From assembly GCA_045615545.1 (NCBI GenBank), contig JAZLFA010000009.1, forward strand, positions 1 through 11,413: DNA of 11,413 nucleotides. The letters run 5' to 3'. The DNA is from SIG220 sp045615545. GTDB lineage: Bacteria > Bacillota_I > Bacilli_A > RFN20 > CAG-826. Positions 6,065 to 11,413 of the stretch are shown here, one piece after another. Each line of letters opens with the position of its first letter. Position 1 is the first letter of the stretch. The notes below the pieces were generated by a model, which ran no database searches, was not told the DNA's origin, and saw nothing but the letters and a program-made list of their open reading frames with translations. Made by a program: the position numbers and the translations under genes.

Positions 6065-8041
6065 TTAAGAAAGTTTTTTACGGAATTTTTCAATTAATTC
6101 CTCAGTTTCAGGGAATGTATGTTTACCATACGCAGTATTAAGGTATCTAGTAAGTTTATTTAAGCCATCTTTAATATAGCTTTCAAATTTACCATCAAGT
6201 TTTCTTAAGATCTTACGGGCAAACATGATATCAAGTGCTTCTTCTTTAGAACCACCTAAACCAACGAATACTGGAAGGAAGTTATCAACTTGGTTCATAA
6301 TACGGTTACCAAATCTAACATCAAATGTATCCGCGACAAAGGCGCATAGATTTAAGAACTTCTTTCTTTCTTGAGCGTTTAAGTTATTTTCAGGTCTTTC
6401 TTTACAAACAGCAAACATCTTTTCTAATTCTTGTAAGTGAATTGGATGTTTATCAAATCTATATGTTGATTCAAATGGTAAGTTAAGTTCCTTAAAGTCG
6501 ATAACAATTGCTCTATCATAAACCTTATCGGTAATTGTGAATGTACTATCATCAATGTTAACAGTACCAACAAACCAGGTATTGGTTGGAATTCTAACCA
6601 TACCTTTTTCAATAAATATAGGAAGTTTGGTATCAGGTTTAACTTGAAGTAATGGGACAACCCAGTCTTCTGCAGGATATTCAAAGATAGAAAGGAAGTC
6701 AGCAAAGTAATATTCAACACGGCTAATATTCATTTCATCAAGAACCATTAAGTTAACGGTTTCAGGAATATAGCTAGCTTCATATAAATGCTTTAATAAT
6801 TCTGTTTCTTTAAATTCACCAGTGAAGTCACTGTAATAACCAGTAATATCACTTCTATCTCTCCATGTCGCTTGAACTGGGAAGAAATATGCTTTACCAC
6901 CAACATATTCAAGGAAGACACGAGGTAATGTAGATTTACCAGTACCAGACAAACCTTCAAGAAGGATTAATCTAGCCGCTGCTAGTCCAGCGATAAATGA
7001 TCTAATAATATTTACATCAAAGTAAAATTTTTGATGACATAAGTAGCTTTGGAATTCTAACGCTAATAACTTGAATTGCTCATAATCAAGAGGTCCTCTA
7101 GCTTCGTTAGTAACAACTTCACTAGCAACTTCTTCTCCTTCAAGAGCAACTACTATATTTTCTTTTTTAGCGTCTTCCCACTTTTTATCAATACTTGTTA
7201 AAGCTGGGAATAGAATATCAGCTTGAGGAGCCATTGCACGTGTGCCTTCACGTTGTGCTTCATGAGCGGCTCCAACTGCGCCTTTTGCAAGACGTTTAGC
7301 TTCAGCCATACTAGCAGCAATATCTTGTGCTGCCGCTTGGCTAGCAGCCATACTTTCTTGATATCCTTGGGATTGCATAACGGCCTTAGATACGCCACCG
7401 ACAAAGAATCCAATCACTAATACGACTAATTTTAAGAGTAAGAACAATATTAAGAATGATACAGGGATAATTGCAATAAGAAGTAGCAAGATGCCAGTAG
7501 AAGCAAAGATGTTCCAAACATTCTCACCAAACTTCTCCCATTGCATAGATTCCATTGGCCATAATTGGACAGTGGCTATGCATATACCTGCTAAAACACC
7601 AACTAAAAGAAGGAAGAATATAATGTAGAACCATACACATCCCGCTTTTCCCATTGGATGTCCAGTTTTTCTAATGTTACGATCATCAAGTTTTTGTTTA
7701 AGTGGTTTGGTAAATAAGATTGCAAAGTAAACTGCAAAGAATGTACCCCATATAAAGAAGAAGATGAACCATGTAAAGATGGATACGTTAAAGTTAATTC
7801 CAATATCACCAAGGAATTTTGTGAAGTTCTCTAACCAATCCCAATTCCATTTCTTACGAATGATGTTCTCTTTATCAAGTCCAAACATCATGAAGAAAGA
7901 TGCAGCAAAGAAAATAACACTAATAACAAAGATAAAAATCTTGTTCTTAAAAATCTTTGGCAAATGTAAAGAAGGCTTTTTCTTCTTTCCAGGTGTAGCG
8001 ACTTCCTCGCTAATAACAGGGTTTGTATTTATTTCGGCCAT
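6065..8041 (-). CDS. Membrane-anchored McrB-like AAA+ ATPase
   Basis: This is a 658-residue protein. The N-terminal third carries four or five membrane segments, at about 34-54, 88-110, 137-160 and 180-215 (the last long enough for two). An alanine-rich, probably helical linker follows at 222-270. The C-terminal half is a AAA+ domain with Walker A GLSGTGKS (363-370), the WRDRSDITGYYSD segment typical of McrB/AAA_5 proteins (393-405), Walker B LMVLDEMN (431-438), sensor-1 GTVNIDD with N495, and a candidate arginine finger in DKVYDRA (R510). The motor would face the cytosol. McrB proteins form NTP-driven rings working with a partner nuclease, but no N-terminal DNA-recognition domain is present here and a membrane anchor takes its place. 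The start has AAGGGGG 9 nt upstream. It is the first gene of the operon with the DUF2357-like and Sel1 proteins. A MoxR-like remodelling role is an alternative. Confidence 0.88.
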   Translation of the reverse strand: MAEINTNPVISEEVATPGKKKKPSLHLPKIFKNKIFIFVISVIFFAASFFMMFGLDKENIIRKKWNWDWLENFTKFLGDIGINFNVSIFTWFIFFFIWGTFFAVYFAILFTKPLKQKLDDRNIRKTGHPMGKAGCVWFYIIFFLLLVGVLAGICIATVQLWPMESMQWEKFGENVWNIFASTGILLLLIAIIPVSFLILFLLLKLVVLVIGFFVGGVSKAVMQSQGYQESMAASQAAAQDIAASMAEAKRLAKGAVGAAHEAQREGTRAMAPQADILFPALTSIDKKWEDAKKENIVVALEGEEVASEVVTNEARGPLDYEQFKLLALEFQSYLCHQKFYFDVNIIRSFIAGLAAARLILLEGLSGTGKSTLPRVFLEYVGGKAYFFPVQATWRDRSDITGYYSDFTGEFKETELLKHLYEASYIPETVNLMVLDEMNISRVEYYFADFLSIFEYPAEDWVVPLLQVKPDTKLPIFIEKGMVRIPTNTWFVGTVNIDDSTFTITDKVYDRAIVIDFKELNLPFESTYRFDKHPIHLQELEKMFAVCKERPENNLNAQERKKFLNLCAFVADTFDVRFGNRIMNQVDNFLPVFVGLGGSKEEALDIMFARKILRKLDGKFESYIKDGLNKLTRYLNTAYGKHTFPETEELIEKFRKKLS

Positions 8042-8077
8042 AATAATGCGCCCCCTTAATATAAAATAATCTTTTAT

Positions 8078-8107
8078 ATTTTAACGTAAAAACTAACTAA
8101 ATAACAA
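8078..8107 (-). promoter_or_regulatory. Candidate promoter of the ATPase operon
   Basis: The minus strand has TTGTTA (8107-8102), an 18-nt spacer and TAAAAT (8083-8078), each a partial match to sigma-A boxes. The match is modest in a very AT-rich stretch, so other positions are possible. The site fits because the previous terminator lies just upstream and the ATPase start is 37 nt downstream. Confidence 0.35.
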
Positions 8108-8128
8108 TAATACTTTTATCTAAAAGAT

Positions 8129-8148
8129 AATAATATATATATATTATT
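8129..8148. repeat. 20-bp perfect AT palindrome
   Basis: AATAATATATATATATTATT is self-complementary over its whole length. It lies between the terminator of the small membrane protein gene and the candidate promoter of the ATPase operon. It may only reflect composition, or it could be an operator-like or cruciform-prone site. Confidence 0.4.
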
Positions 8149-8152
8149 TATA

Positions 8153-8184
8153 TAATAAATAAAAGCCCCGAAAAATTCGGGGCT
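8153..8184 (-). terminator. Intrinsic terminator of the 76-residue membrane protein gene
   Basis: The minus strand has a 9-bp stem, AGCCCCGAA paired with TTCGGGGCT, around a 3-nt loop, followed by TTTATTTATT. It lies 20 nt after the stop codon and separates this gene from the ATPase operon. Confidence 0.9.
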
Positions 8185-8204
8185 AATATTTAACTACTAA
8201 TAGA

Positions 8205-8435
8205 TTAAGCAGCTAAGACCATGTGTTTGAATAATAAACACCAGACGAAATCGACAAAACCTAGTGGTAAACCACCAACAGTTGCGACGATTGCAACGAT
8301 AAGTGCTAATAAATCATCTTTCTTTTCTAAGAAATTAGACCATCTAACACCTAATTCTACGATCCAGTTAACAAATGGAATTAATAATAAAATTAATTGA
8401 ATGACTCTGGATTGTTTGTTAAACCAAGCTTTCAT
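8205..8435 (-). CDS. Small membrane protein of unknown function
   Basis: This is a 76-residue protein. After a short basic N-terminus (MKAWFNKQSR) come two or three hydrophobic segments, at about 11-28 (VIQLILLLIPFVNWIVEL), 42-57 and 58-74. A charged loop, FLEKKDD, lies between the first two. No catalytic motif or known family is recognised. The start is well supported by GGAGGAG ending 9 nt before the ATG, and TATAAT at 8467-8462 is a plausible -10 box without a convincing -35. It stands alone, with terminators on both sides, so it is not part of the ATPase operon although it is adjacent and also membrane-bound. Confidence 0.8.
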   Translation of the reverse strand: MKAWFNKQSRVIQLILLLIPFVNWIVELGVRWSNFLEKKDDLLALIVAIVATVGGLPLGFVDFVWCLLFKHMVLAA

Positions 8436-8504
8436 TAGTTAGTTCTCCTCCATATGCCTATATTATAAGTTTTTAGAAAAATATTACTACCATAAATTTT
8501 AAAA

Positions 8505-8534
8505 ATTCAAAAAAAGAAAAGGAGACGAACTCCT
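8505..8534 (-). terminator. Intrinsic terminator of the CapD-like gene
   Basis: The minus strand has a short 5-bp stem, AGGAG-TTCGT-CTCCT, followed by TTTCTTTTTTTG. The stem begins inside the stop codon of the upstream gene, so the terminator overlaps the coding end. Confidence 0.75.
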
Positions 8535-10422
8535 ATCTTTTATCTGGTGTATATGTATCCACAATCGTTTTTATCAAGTCTTTTACATCATTTCGATGAT
8601 CAAGTTCAAACGCTTTACTTAACTTAACAATTTCTTCTTCTATTGGATAAATTTTATCAATTGGTTCAATAAATATTTTGTTATGTGCGGTCTTAATATG
8701 TTTGGTCTTATCAAGCAACAATTCTTCGTATAATTTTTCTCCTGGTCTTAGGCCAATTGTTACAATTTCTATATCACTATAAGGGATATAGCCGGCTTGC
8801 TTAATCATACGTTCTGCTAGCTCAATAATCTTCACAGGTTCGCCCATATCAAGGATGAAAATTTCCCCTTCTTTCGCGTATAAACTACACTGCAAAATTA
8901 AGCTTACAGCTTCTGGAATTGTCATAAAATATCTGATCATTTCTTTATCAGTAATTGTCACTGGTCCACCCATTCTAATTTGCTTTTGGAAAAGTGGAAT
9001 AACACTACCATTACTACCTAAAACATTACCAAATCTAACTGCGGCGTAAGTGGTATATTTACTCTTACTTGCGAAGTATTGAATTACCATTTCTGCGAAG
9101 CGTTTACTTGCTCCCATCGCGTTAGTTGGTCTAACTGCTTTATCAGTAGAAACAAGGATCATTTTGCTCACTTTATATTTATCAGCAAGCATTGCAACAT
9201 TATAAGTACCTATGCAATTGGTCCTAATCGCCTCTTCTGGGACTTTTTCCATCAATGGAACATGTTTATAGGCTGCCGCATGATAAATGACGCTAGGGGC
9301 GTATTTTTTAATAACCTTTTCAATGCTTTTTAAGTTATATGTACTACCAATAATTGTTTTGATTGAAGTATCAAAATCATTATTCTTACGCATCATGGCT
9401 TTGAGCTCTTGCTCAATGTCATATGTAGAGTTCTCATATATATCAAATAAAACAATACATTTTGGCTTTGCTTTAAAGATTTGTCTAACAAGCTCACTAC
9501 CAATTGATCCACCAGCACCAGTAACTAACACTGTTTGATTTGCTAAATAGTTATTAATCTCACTATTATCTAATTCAATATTGCTTCTAAATAATAATTC
9601 ATTGATATCAACATCAAATACTTTCTTATCATTAGGGCCATCTAAAGATGCAACCGGGGTCATTCTTTTTAATCTCACTGGAAGATTAATAATAGATTTA
9701 GCGATCTCTTTTATTTTTTCTTCCGTAATTGAAGTAACAGCAATAATAACTTCTTGGACATTATATTTATTTACAAATGTTGGTAATTCACTAATAGGGC
9801 CCACAACAGGGATGCCATACATATAACTACCAATCTTAGAAATATCATCATCAACAAAAGCCACTACTCTATTATTAACTTGCGCGTTATTTTTAGTTTC
9901 TTCCATGACGTTACGTCCATTAACGCCCGCTCCAATAATAATCGTGTTAATAACTTCTTTTCTTTTAAAAGAAGTAGTAAATAATCTAATAAATCTATTA
10001 GATAATCTAAGAGAAGGTAATAAAGCACATAAACATAATGTAGAAAGTATCCAAGAGAATCCTGTTGGTCTTTCAATACCTAAACTTCTTACATTATGTA
10101 GGATTATCATAATGATAAATCCCACTAAATTAACAATAAACGTTAATAAAGCAATTCTAATTGCATCAGTAAGAGAAAAGTTCCTTGTTAATGTTTTATA
10201 AACTTTAAATATTGAAAATACAATAATAGTTAATATCGATATACTAGCAGCGTATATAAGCATTGTTGGAAGGATTCTTGAATTAAAATCAGGAGTGCCA
10301 ACATTAGCCCAATATAAAGTTAAATAAGAAAACACCACTCCTACAAAAGTGAAAGTAACATCACAAATATAATATAAGAAATGAAGTTTATTTCTTTTAA
10401 CCTTATTTTTTGCCATAAGCAT
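8533..10422 (-). CDS. Membrane CapD/FlaA1-type nucleotide-sugar 4,6-dehydratase/epimerase
   Basis: This 629-residue protein has four N-terminal membrane helices (about 16-38, 50-73, 86-109, 122-140). A first Rossmann domain begins IIIGAGVNGR (161-170). A second, catalytic SDR domain begins TGAGGSIGSE (301-310) and continues with HAAAYKHVPLME (381-392), STDKAVRPTNAMGASKR (425-441) and IGLRPGEKLYEELL near the C-terminus. This is the architecture of CapD, PglF and WbpM-like enzymes, which remove water from UDP-GlcNAc (C4/C6) as the first step to modified sugars for capsule, lipid-linked glycans or protein glycosylation. The STDK and SKR motifs are intact, so it is probably active; the exact substrate cannot be read from sequence. 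The start could be M1 or M3 (MAKNK), and neither has a good Shine-Dalgarno. No other glycan genes are in the window, and a terminator makes it monocistronic at its 3' end. Confidence 0.93.
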   Translation of the reverse strand: MLMAKNKVKRNKLHFLYYICDVTFTFVGVVFSYLTLYWANVGTPDFNSRILPTMLIYAASISILTIIVFSIFKVYKTLTRNFSLTDAIRIALLTFIVNLVGFIIMIILHNVRSLGIERPTGFSWILSTLCLCALLPSLRLSNRFIRLFTTSFKRKEVINTIIIGAGVNGRNVMEETKNNAQVNNRVVAFVDDDISKIGSYMYGIPVVGPISELPTFVNKYNVQEVIIAVTSITEEKIKEIAKSIINLPVRLKRMTPVASLDGPNDKKVFDVDINELLFRSNIELDNSEINNYLANQTVLVTGAGGSIGSELVRQIFKAKPKCIVLFDIYENSTYDIEQELKAMMRKNNDFDTSIKTIIGSTYNLKSIEKVIKKYAPSVIYHAAAYKHVPLMEKVPEEAIRTNCIGTYNVAMLADKYKVSKMILVSTDKAVRPTNAMGASKRFAEMVIQYFASKSKYTTYAAVRFGNVLGSNGSVIPLFQKQIRMGGPVTITDKEMIRYFMTIPEAVSLILQCSLYAKEGEIFILDMGEPVKIIELAERMIKQAGYIPYSDIEIVTIGLRPGEKLYEELLLDKTKHIKTAHNKIFIEPIDKIYPIEEEIVKLSKAFELDHRNDVKDLIKTIVDTYTPDKR

Positions 10423-10576
10423 ATATATCTTAATTAATTAAATAGGATATCGCAAGTATATGCGCGTATATTATCAAAACTCTATTAAAATATATTTATA
10501 GCAAAACACAACTATAAATAATCTACTACTACAAAACTTTTTTATAAAAACGCATTTTGATGTGTATATATAAATA
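10423..10576. other. AT-rich intergenic stretch, no gene seen
   Basis: This is the upstream region of the CapD-like gene (minus) and of the small peptide gene (plus). It must contain promoters for both, but I cannot pick convincing -35/-10 pairs. TATACT and TATATA-like boxes occur without good partners. No repeats or RNA genes are recognised. Confidence 0.5.
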
Positions 10577-10585
10577 AGGGGCTAT
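10577..10585. repeat. Left arm of 9-bp inverted repeat flanking the small peptide gene
   Basis: AGGGGCTAT here is the exact reverse complement of ATAGCCCCT at 10771-10779. In a rightward transcript the two arms could pair and join the 5' and 3' ends of the peptide mRNA, a feature known in several type I toxin mRNAs. Confidence 0.55.
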
Positions 10586-10627
10586 CCTCATTAGGAGGTA
10601 TGTAAATGTACATAACCATATCCTCTT
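10583..10627 (+). promoter_or_regulatory. Shine-Dalgarno masked by two alternative hairpins
   Basis: The Shine-Dalgarno AGGAGG (10593-10598) is flanked by two copies of TATCCTC (10583-10589 and 10619-10625), each complementary to it. The downstream copy gives a 10-bp hairpin: 10593-10602 with 10617-10627, one G-U, bulged T at 10621. It buries the whole Shine-Dalgarno and leaves the ATG in the loop. The upstream copy gives a shorter hairpin (83-84 and 86-89 with 95-100, prefix 105). Translation of the peptide would be strongly restricted unless the structure is opened. Confidence 0.6.
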
Positions 10628-10713
10628 GCAAAGAAAGGCATTTAAGATGTGTGGATTATATAATCCTACTTCTATTAATTGTATTTGCGATTATTTTAGC
10701 CATTAAAAACTAA
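10606..10713 (+). CDS. 35-residue single-helix membrane peptide, type I toxin-like
   Basis: This is the only supported plus-strand gene. It encodes 35 residues: a polar, basic N-terminus (MYITISSCKERHLRC), then one strongly hydrophobic helix (VDYIILLLLIVFAIILAI) and a short K-N tail. The start is supported by a perfect AGGAGG with 7-nt spacing. The size, the single membrane helix and the masked ribosome binding site match type I toxins such as the Fst, TxpA/BsrG and TisB groups in style, but I see no sequence match to a named family. No promoter could be fixed with confidence. It points towards the leftward tnpB element and ends just before a minus-strand terminator. A non-toxic small membrane protein or a chance frame remains possible. 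Confidence 0.55.
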   Translation: MYITISSCKERHLRCVDYIILLLLIVFAIILAIKN

Positions 10714-10742
10714 AATAAAAGCGTATCGTTGTTAGCGATACG
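10711..10742 (-). terminator. Intrinsic terminator for leftward transcript
   Basis: The minus strand has a 7-bp stem, CGTATCG-CTAACAA-CGATACG, followed by CTTTTATTTTA. The plus strand downstream is TTAAAAAA, so it is not bidirectional. It could end the tnpB transcript or its guide RNA, or an antisense RNA converging on the small peptide gene. Its T tract overlaps the peptide stop codon. Confidence 0.75.
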
Positions 10743-10758
10743 TTAAAAAAGCAAATTC

Positions 10759-10786
10759 ATTATAACATAAATAGCCCCTCTTGCAA
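10759..10786 (-). promoter_or_regulatory. Candidate leftward promoter facing the small peptide gene
   Basis: The minus strand has TTGCAA (10786-10781), a 16-nt spacer and a perfect TATAAT (10764-10759) preceded by TGT, close to an extended -10. RNA would start near 10752 and immediately meet the hairpin at 10722-10742. It would therefore be about 35 nt long, or if it reads through it would be antisense to the whole peptide mRNA. Confidence 0.5.
10771..10779. repeat. Right arm of 9-bp inverted repeat flanking the small peptide gene
   Basis: ATAGCCCCT is the partner of AGGGGCTAT at 10577-10585. It overlaps the start of the palindrome at 10777-10790. Confidence 0.55.
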
Positions 10787-10790
10787 GAGG
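10777..10790. repeat. 14-bp perfect palindrome sharing 10 bp with the peptide gene
   Basis: CCTCTTGCAAGAGG is fully self-complementary. Its first ten bases, CCTCTTGCAA, occur again at 10622-10631 inside the peptide coding start. RNA from either strand here could therefore pair with the peptide mRNA at its Shine-Dalgarno-masking arm. Confidence 0.6.
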
Positions 10791-10865
10791 ACCCTTAATC
10801 GTGCATTTATAAAATGTGAAGAACATTAAAATAATATTTTAATTAAATTAACCACATCTTGTGAA

Positions 10866-11413
10866 CTACTCGGCAATTGAATTACCGAGCATCGAATCTA
10901 AGGCACGTTTAAGTGCATAGATATCAGGGTGGTTCACACCCAATACTCCTACTTCTTCCTTATAAGGACTAGAAGTTACAGAGATACTTATTTTTGTTGG
11001 ATTTGATAAACACTTATAAGTTAGCTTTTTATTAACGTTGTTCTCTTGATAATACTTTCTTAGAATGTTAAATGCTCCAACAGAATCAGCGTTATAAATA
11101 TCGTTACCACTTTTAAATAGTCCACGATAGATACGGTTATTTTTATCCGCATATTCTTTAGATACTTCTTTTGAACATGGAGAACATTGACTTGAAAATG
11201 CTTCGTTTTGTTTTATTAAAGTTACTCCTTTCCTTATTAATTTATATTCAAGACAATGGTAAATATTATCAAATGGTAAACTATGTAATTTTTGATTAAA
11301 TTCCTTCTTTTGTCTACCTATTTTATTTGACTTAATATTATCTATACCAGAAACATCACCAATAATTACTTTAGTGATGTTGTTATGAACACAATAATCC
11401 ACGATTGTTTTAG
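10866..11413 (-). CDS. tnpB: IS200/IS605-type TnpB RNA-guided nuclease, C-terminal part (runs off right edge)
   Basis: About 182 C-terminal residues are present and the frame is open to the window edge; a GTG at 11402 is internal, not a real start. TnpB is the RNA-guided nuclease carried by IS200/IS605 elements and the ancestor of Cas12. Visible motifs are the RuvC-II strand VIIGDVSGI, the zinc-knuckle half CSPC (codons at about 11186-11175), and the RuvC-III motif IYNADSVGAFNIL, whose Asp (11087-11085) is catalytic. The usual Glu of RuvC-II (I-E-D) is Gly here. A Glu lies just before the knuckle in QNEAFSS (11204-11202), where a relocated catalytic Glu could sit. The second CxxC pair is absent, replaced by RIYRGLFKSGNDIYNAD, a known variant pattern in this family rather than evident decay. 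The RuvC-I part is outside the window, so activity cannot be judged. Confidence 0.88.
   Translation of the reverse strand, partial: KTIVDYCVHNNITKVIIGDVSGIDNIKSNKIGRQKKEFNQKLHSLPFDNIYHCLEYKLIRKGVTLIKQNEAFSSQCSPCSKEVSKEYADKNNRIYRGLFKSGNDIYNADSVGAFNILRKYYQENNVNKKLTYKCLSNPTKISISVTSSPYKEEVGVLGVNHPDIYALKRALDSMLGNSIAE
10869..10889 (-). ncRNA. Hairpin at tnpB 3' end, probable 3' part of omega (guide) RNA scaffold
   Basis: The minus strand forms CTCGGTAA-TTCAA-TTGCCGAG, an 8-bp stem with one G-U over the last codons of tnpB, followed by TAGTTCAC. The imperfect pair is G-U only on this strand, which favours a minus-strand RNA. TnpB guide RNAs overlap the end of tnpB and finish with about 16-20 nt of flanking DNA after the element's right end. 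If GTTCAC (10866-10861) is that end, the guide would be roughly 10860-10841. The family knowledge is established; the boundary is inference. Confidence 0.4.

Noticed and set aside
7764..8069. 101-codon plus-strand frame opposite the N-terminus of the ATPase
   Set aside because: It mirrors hydrophobic codons of the membrane helices, has no motif and opposes a strongly supported gene.
8101..8163. AT-rich repeats as a replication origin or CRISPR-like array
   Set aside because: There are no repeated units with spacers, no DnaA-box cluster and only 60 bp of low-complexity sequence between a terminator and a gene.
9079..9538. Two plus-strand frames of over 80 codons opposite the CapD-like gene
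   Set aside because: They lie wholly within a conserved SDR domain on the other strand and show no start signals or recognisable protein features.
273..10422. UGA-as-tryptophan genetic code
   Set aside because: The tryptophans checked use TGG and all long genes read through with the standard bacterial code; nothing requires recoding.
10866..11413. tnpB as a pseudogene because the second CxxC pair is missing
   Set aside because: The replacement segment RGLFKSGNDIYNAD is a recurring variant in this family and the frame is intact to the window edge, so loss of one zinc pair is not evidence of decay.

Overview
The window is low-GC DNA (by eye about one third G+C) and looks like a chromosome of a low-GC Firmicutes or Mollicutes-related bacterium. 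The clues are CIRCE/HrcA heat-shock control, many AGGAGG-type ribosome binding sites, and short U-tailed intrinsic terminators between transcription units. The tryptophan codons I checked are TGG and the stops are TAA/TAG, so nothing demands a UGA=Trp code, although it is not excluded. Every long gene lies on the minus strand, so transcription runs right to left.

Right to left: (1) 10866-11413 is the 3' part of an IS200/IS605-type tnpB gene that runs off the right edge. A hairpin at its end fits the 3' end of an omega (guide) RNA. (2) 10423-10865 has no long gene. It does hold a plus-strand 35-residue hydrophobic peptide gene whose ribosome binding site sits between two copies of a complementary sequence, with long-range inverted repeats around it. 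This resembles an undescribed type I toxin-antitoxin locus. (3) 8533-10422 encodes a membrane-bound nucleotide-sugar dehydratase/epimerase of the CapD/FlaA1 class, ended by its own terminator. (4) 8205-8435 encodes a small membrane protein of unknown function as a single-gene unit.

(5) 8041 to 3027 is a tightly packed three-gene operon. It encodes a membrane-anchored McrB-like AAA+ ATPase, a DUF2357-like protein with a C-terminal zinc ribbon, and a Sel1-repeat protein. An 84-codon open stretch follows the Sel1 stop codon in the same frame, then a terminator. The ATPase/DUF2357 pairing recalls McrBC-type (Type IV) restriction modules, but the anchor is membrane-bound and I see no nuclease motif. 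It is the best candidate here for an unusual multi-gene system. (6) 2596 to 273 is a heat-shock operon, hsp20-htpG, driven by a clear sigma-A promoter with two tandem CIRCE operators. (7) 1-258 holds the htpG terminator, a second terminator, and a densely structured minus-strand RNA segment with mutually exclusive helices, possibly the leader of a gene beyond the left edge.

The stress operon, the McrB-like operon, the glycan gene and the tnpB element appear to be independent units. Spacing, terminators and promoters separate them.
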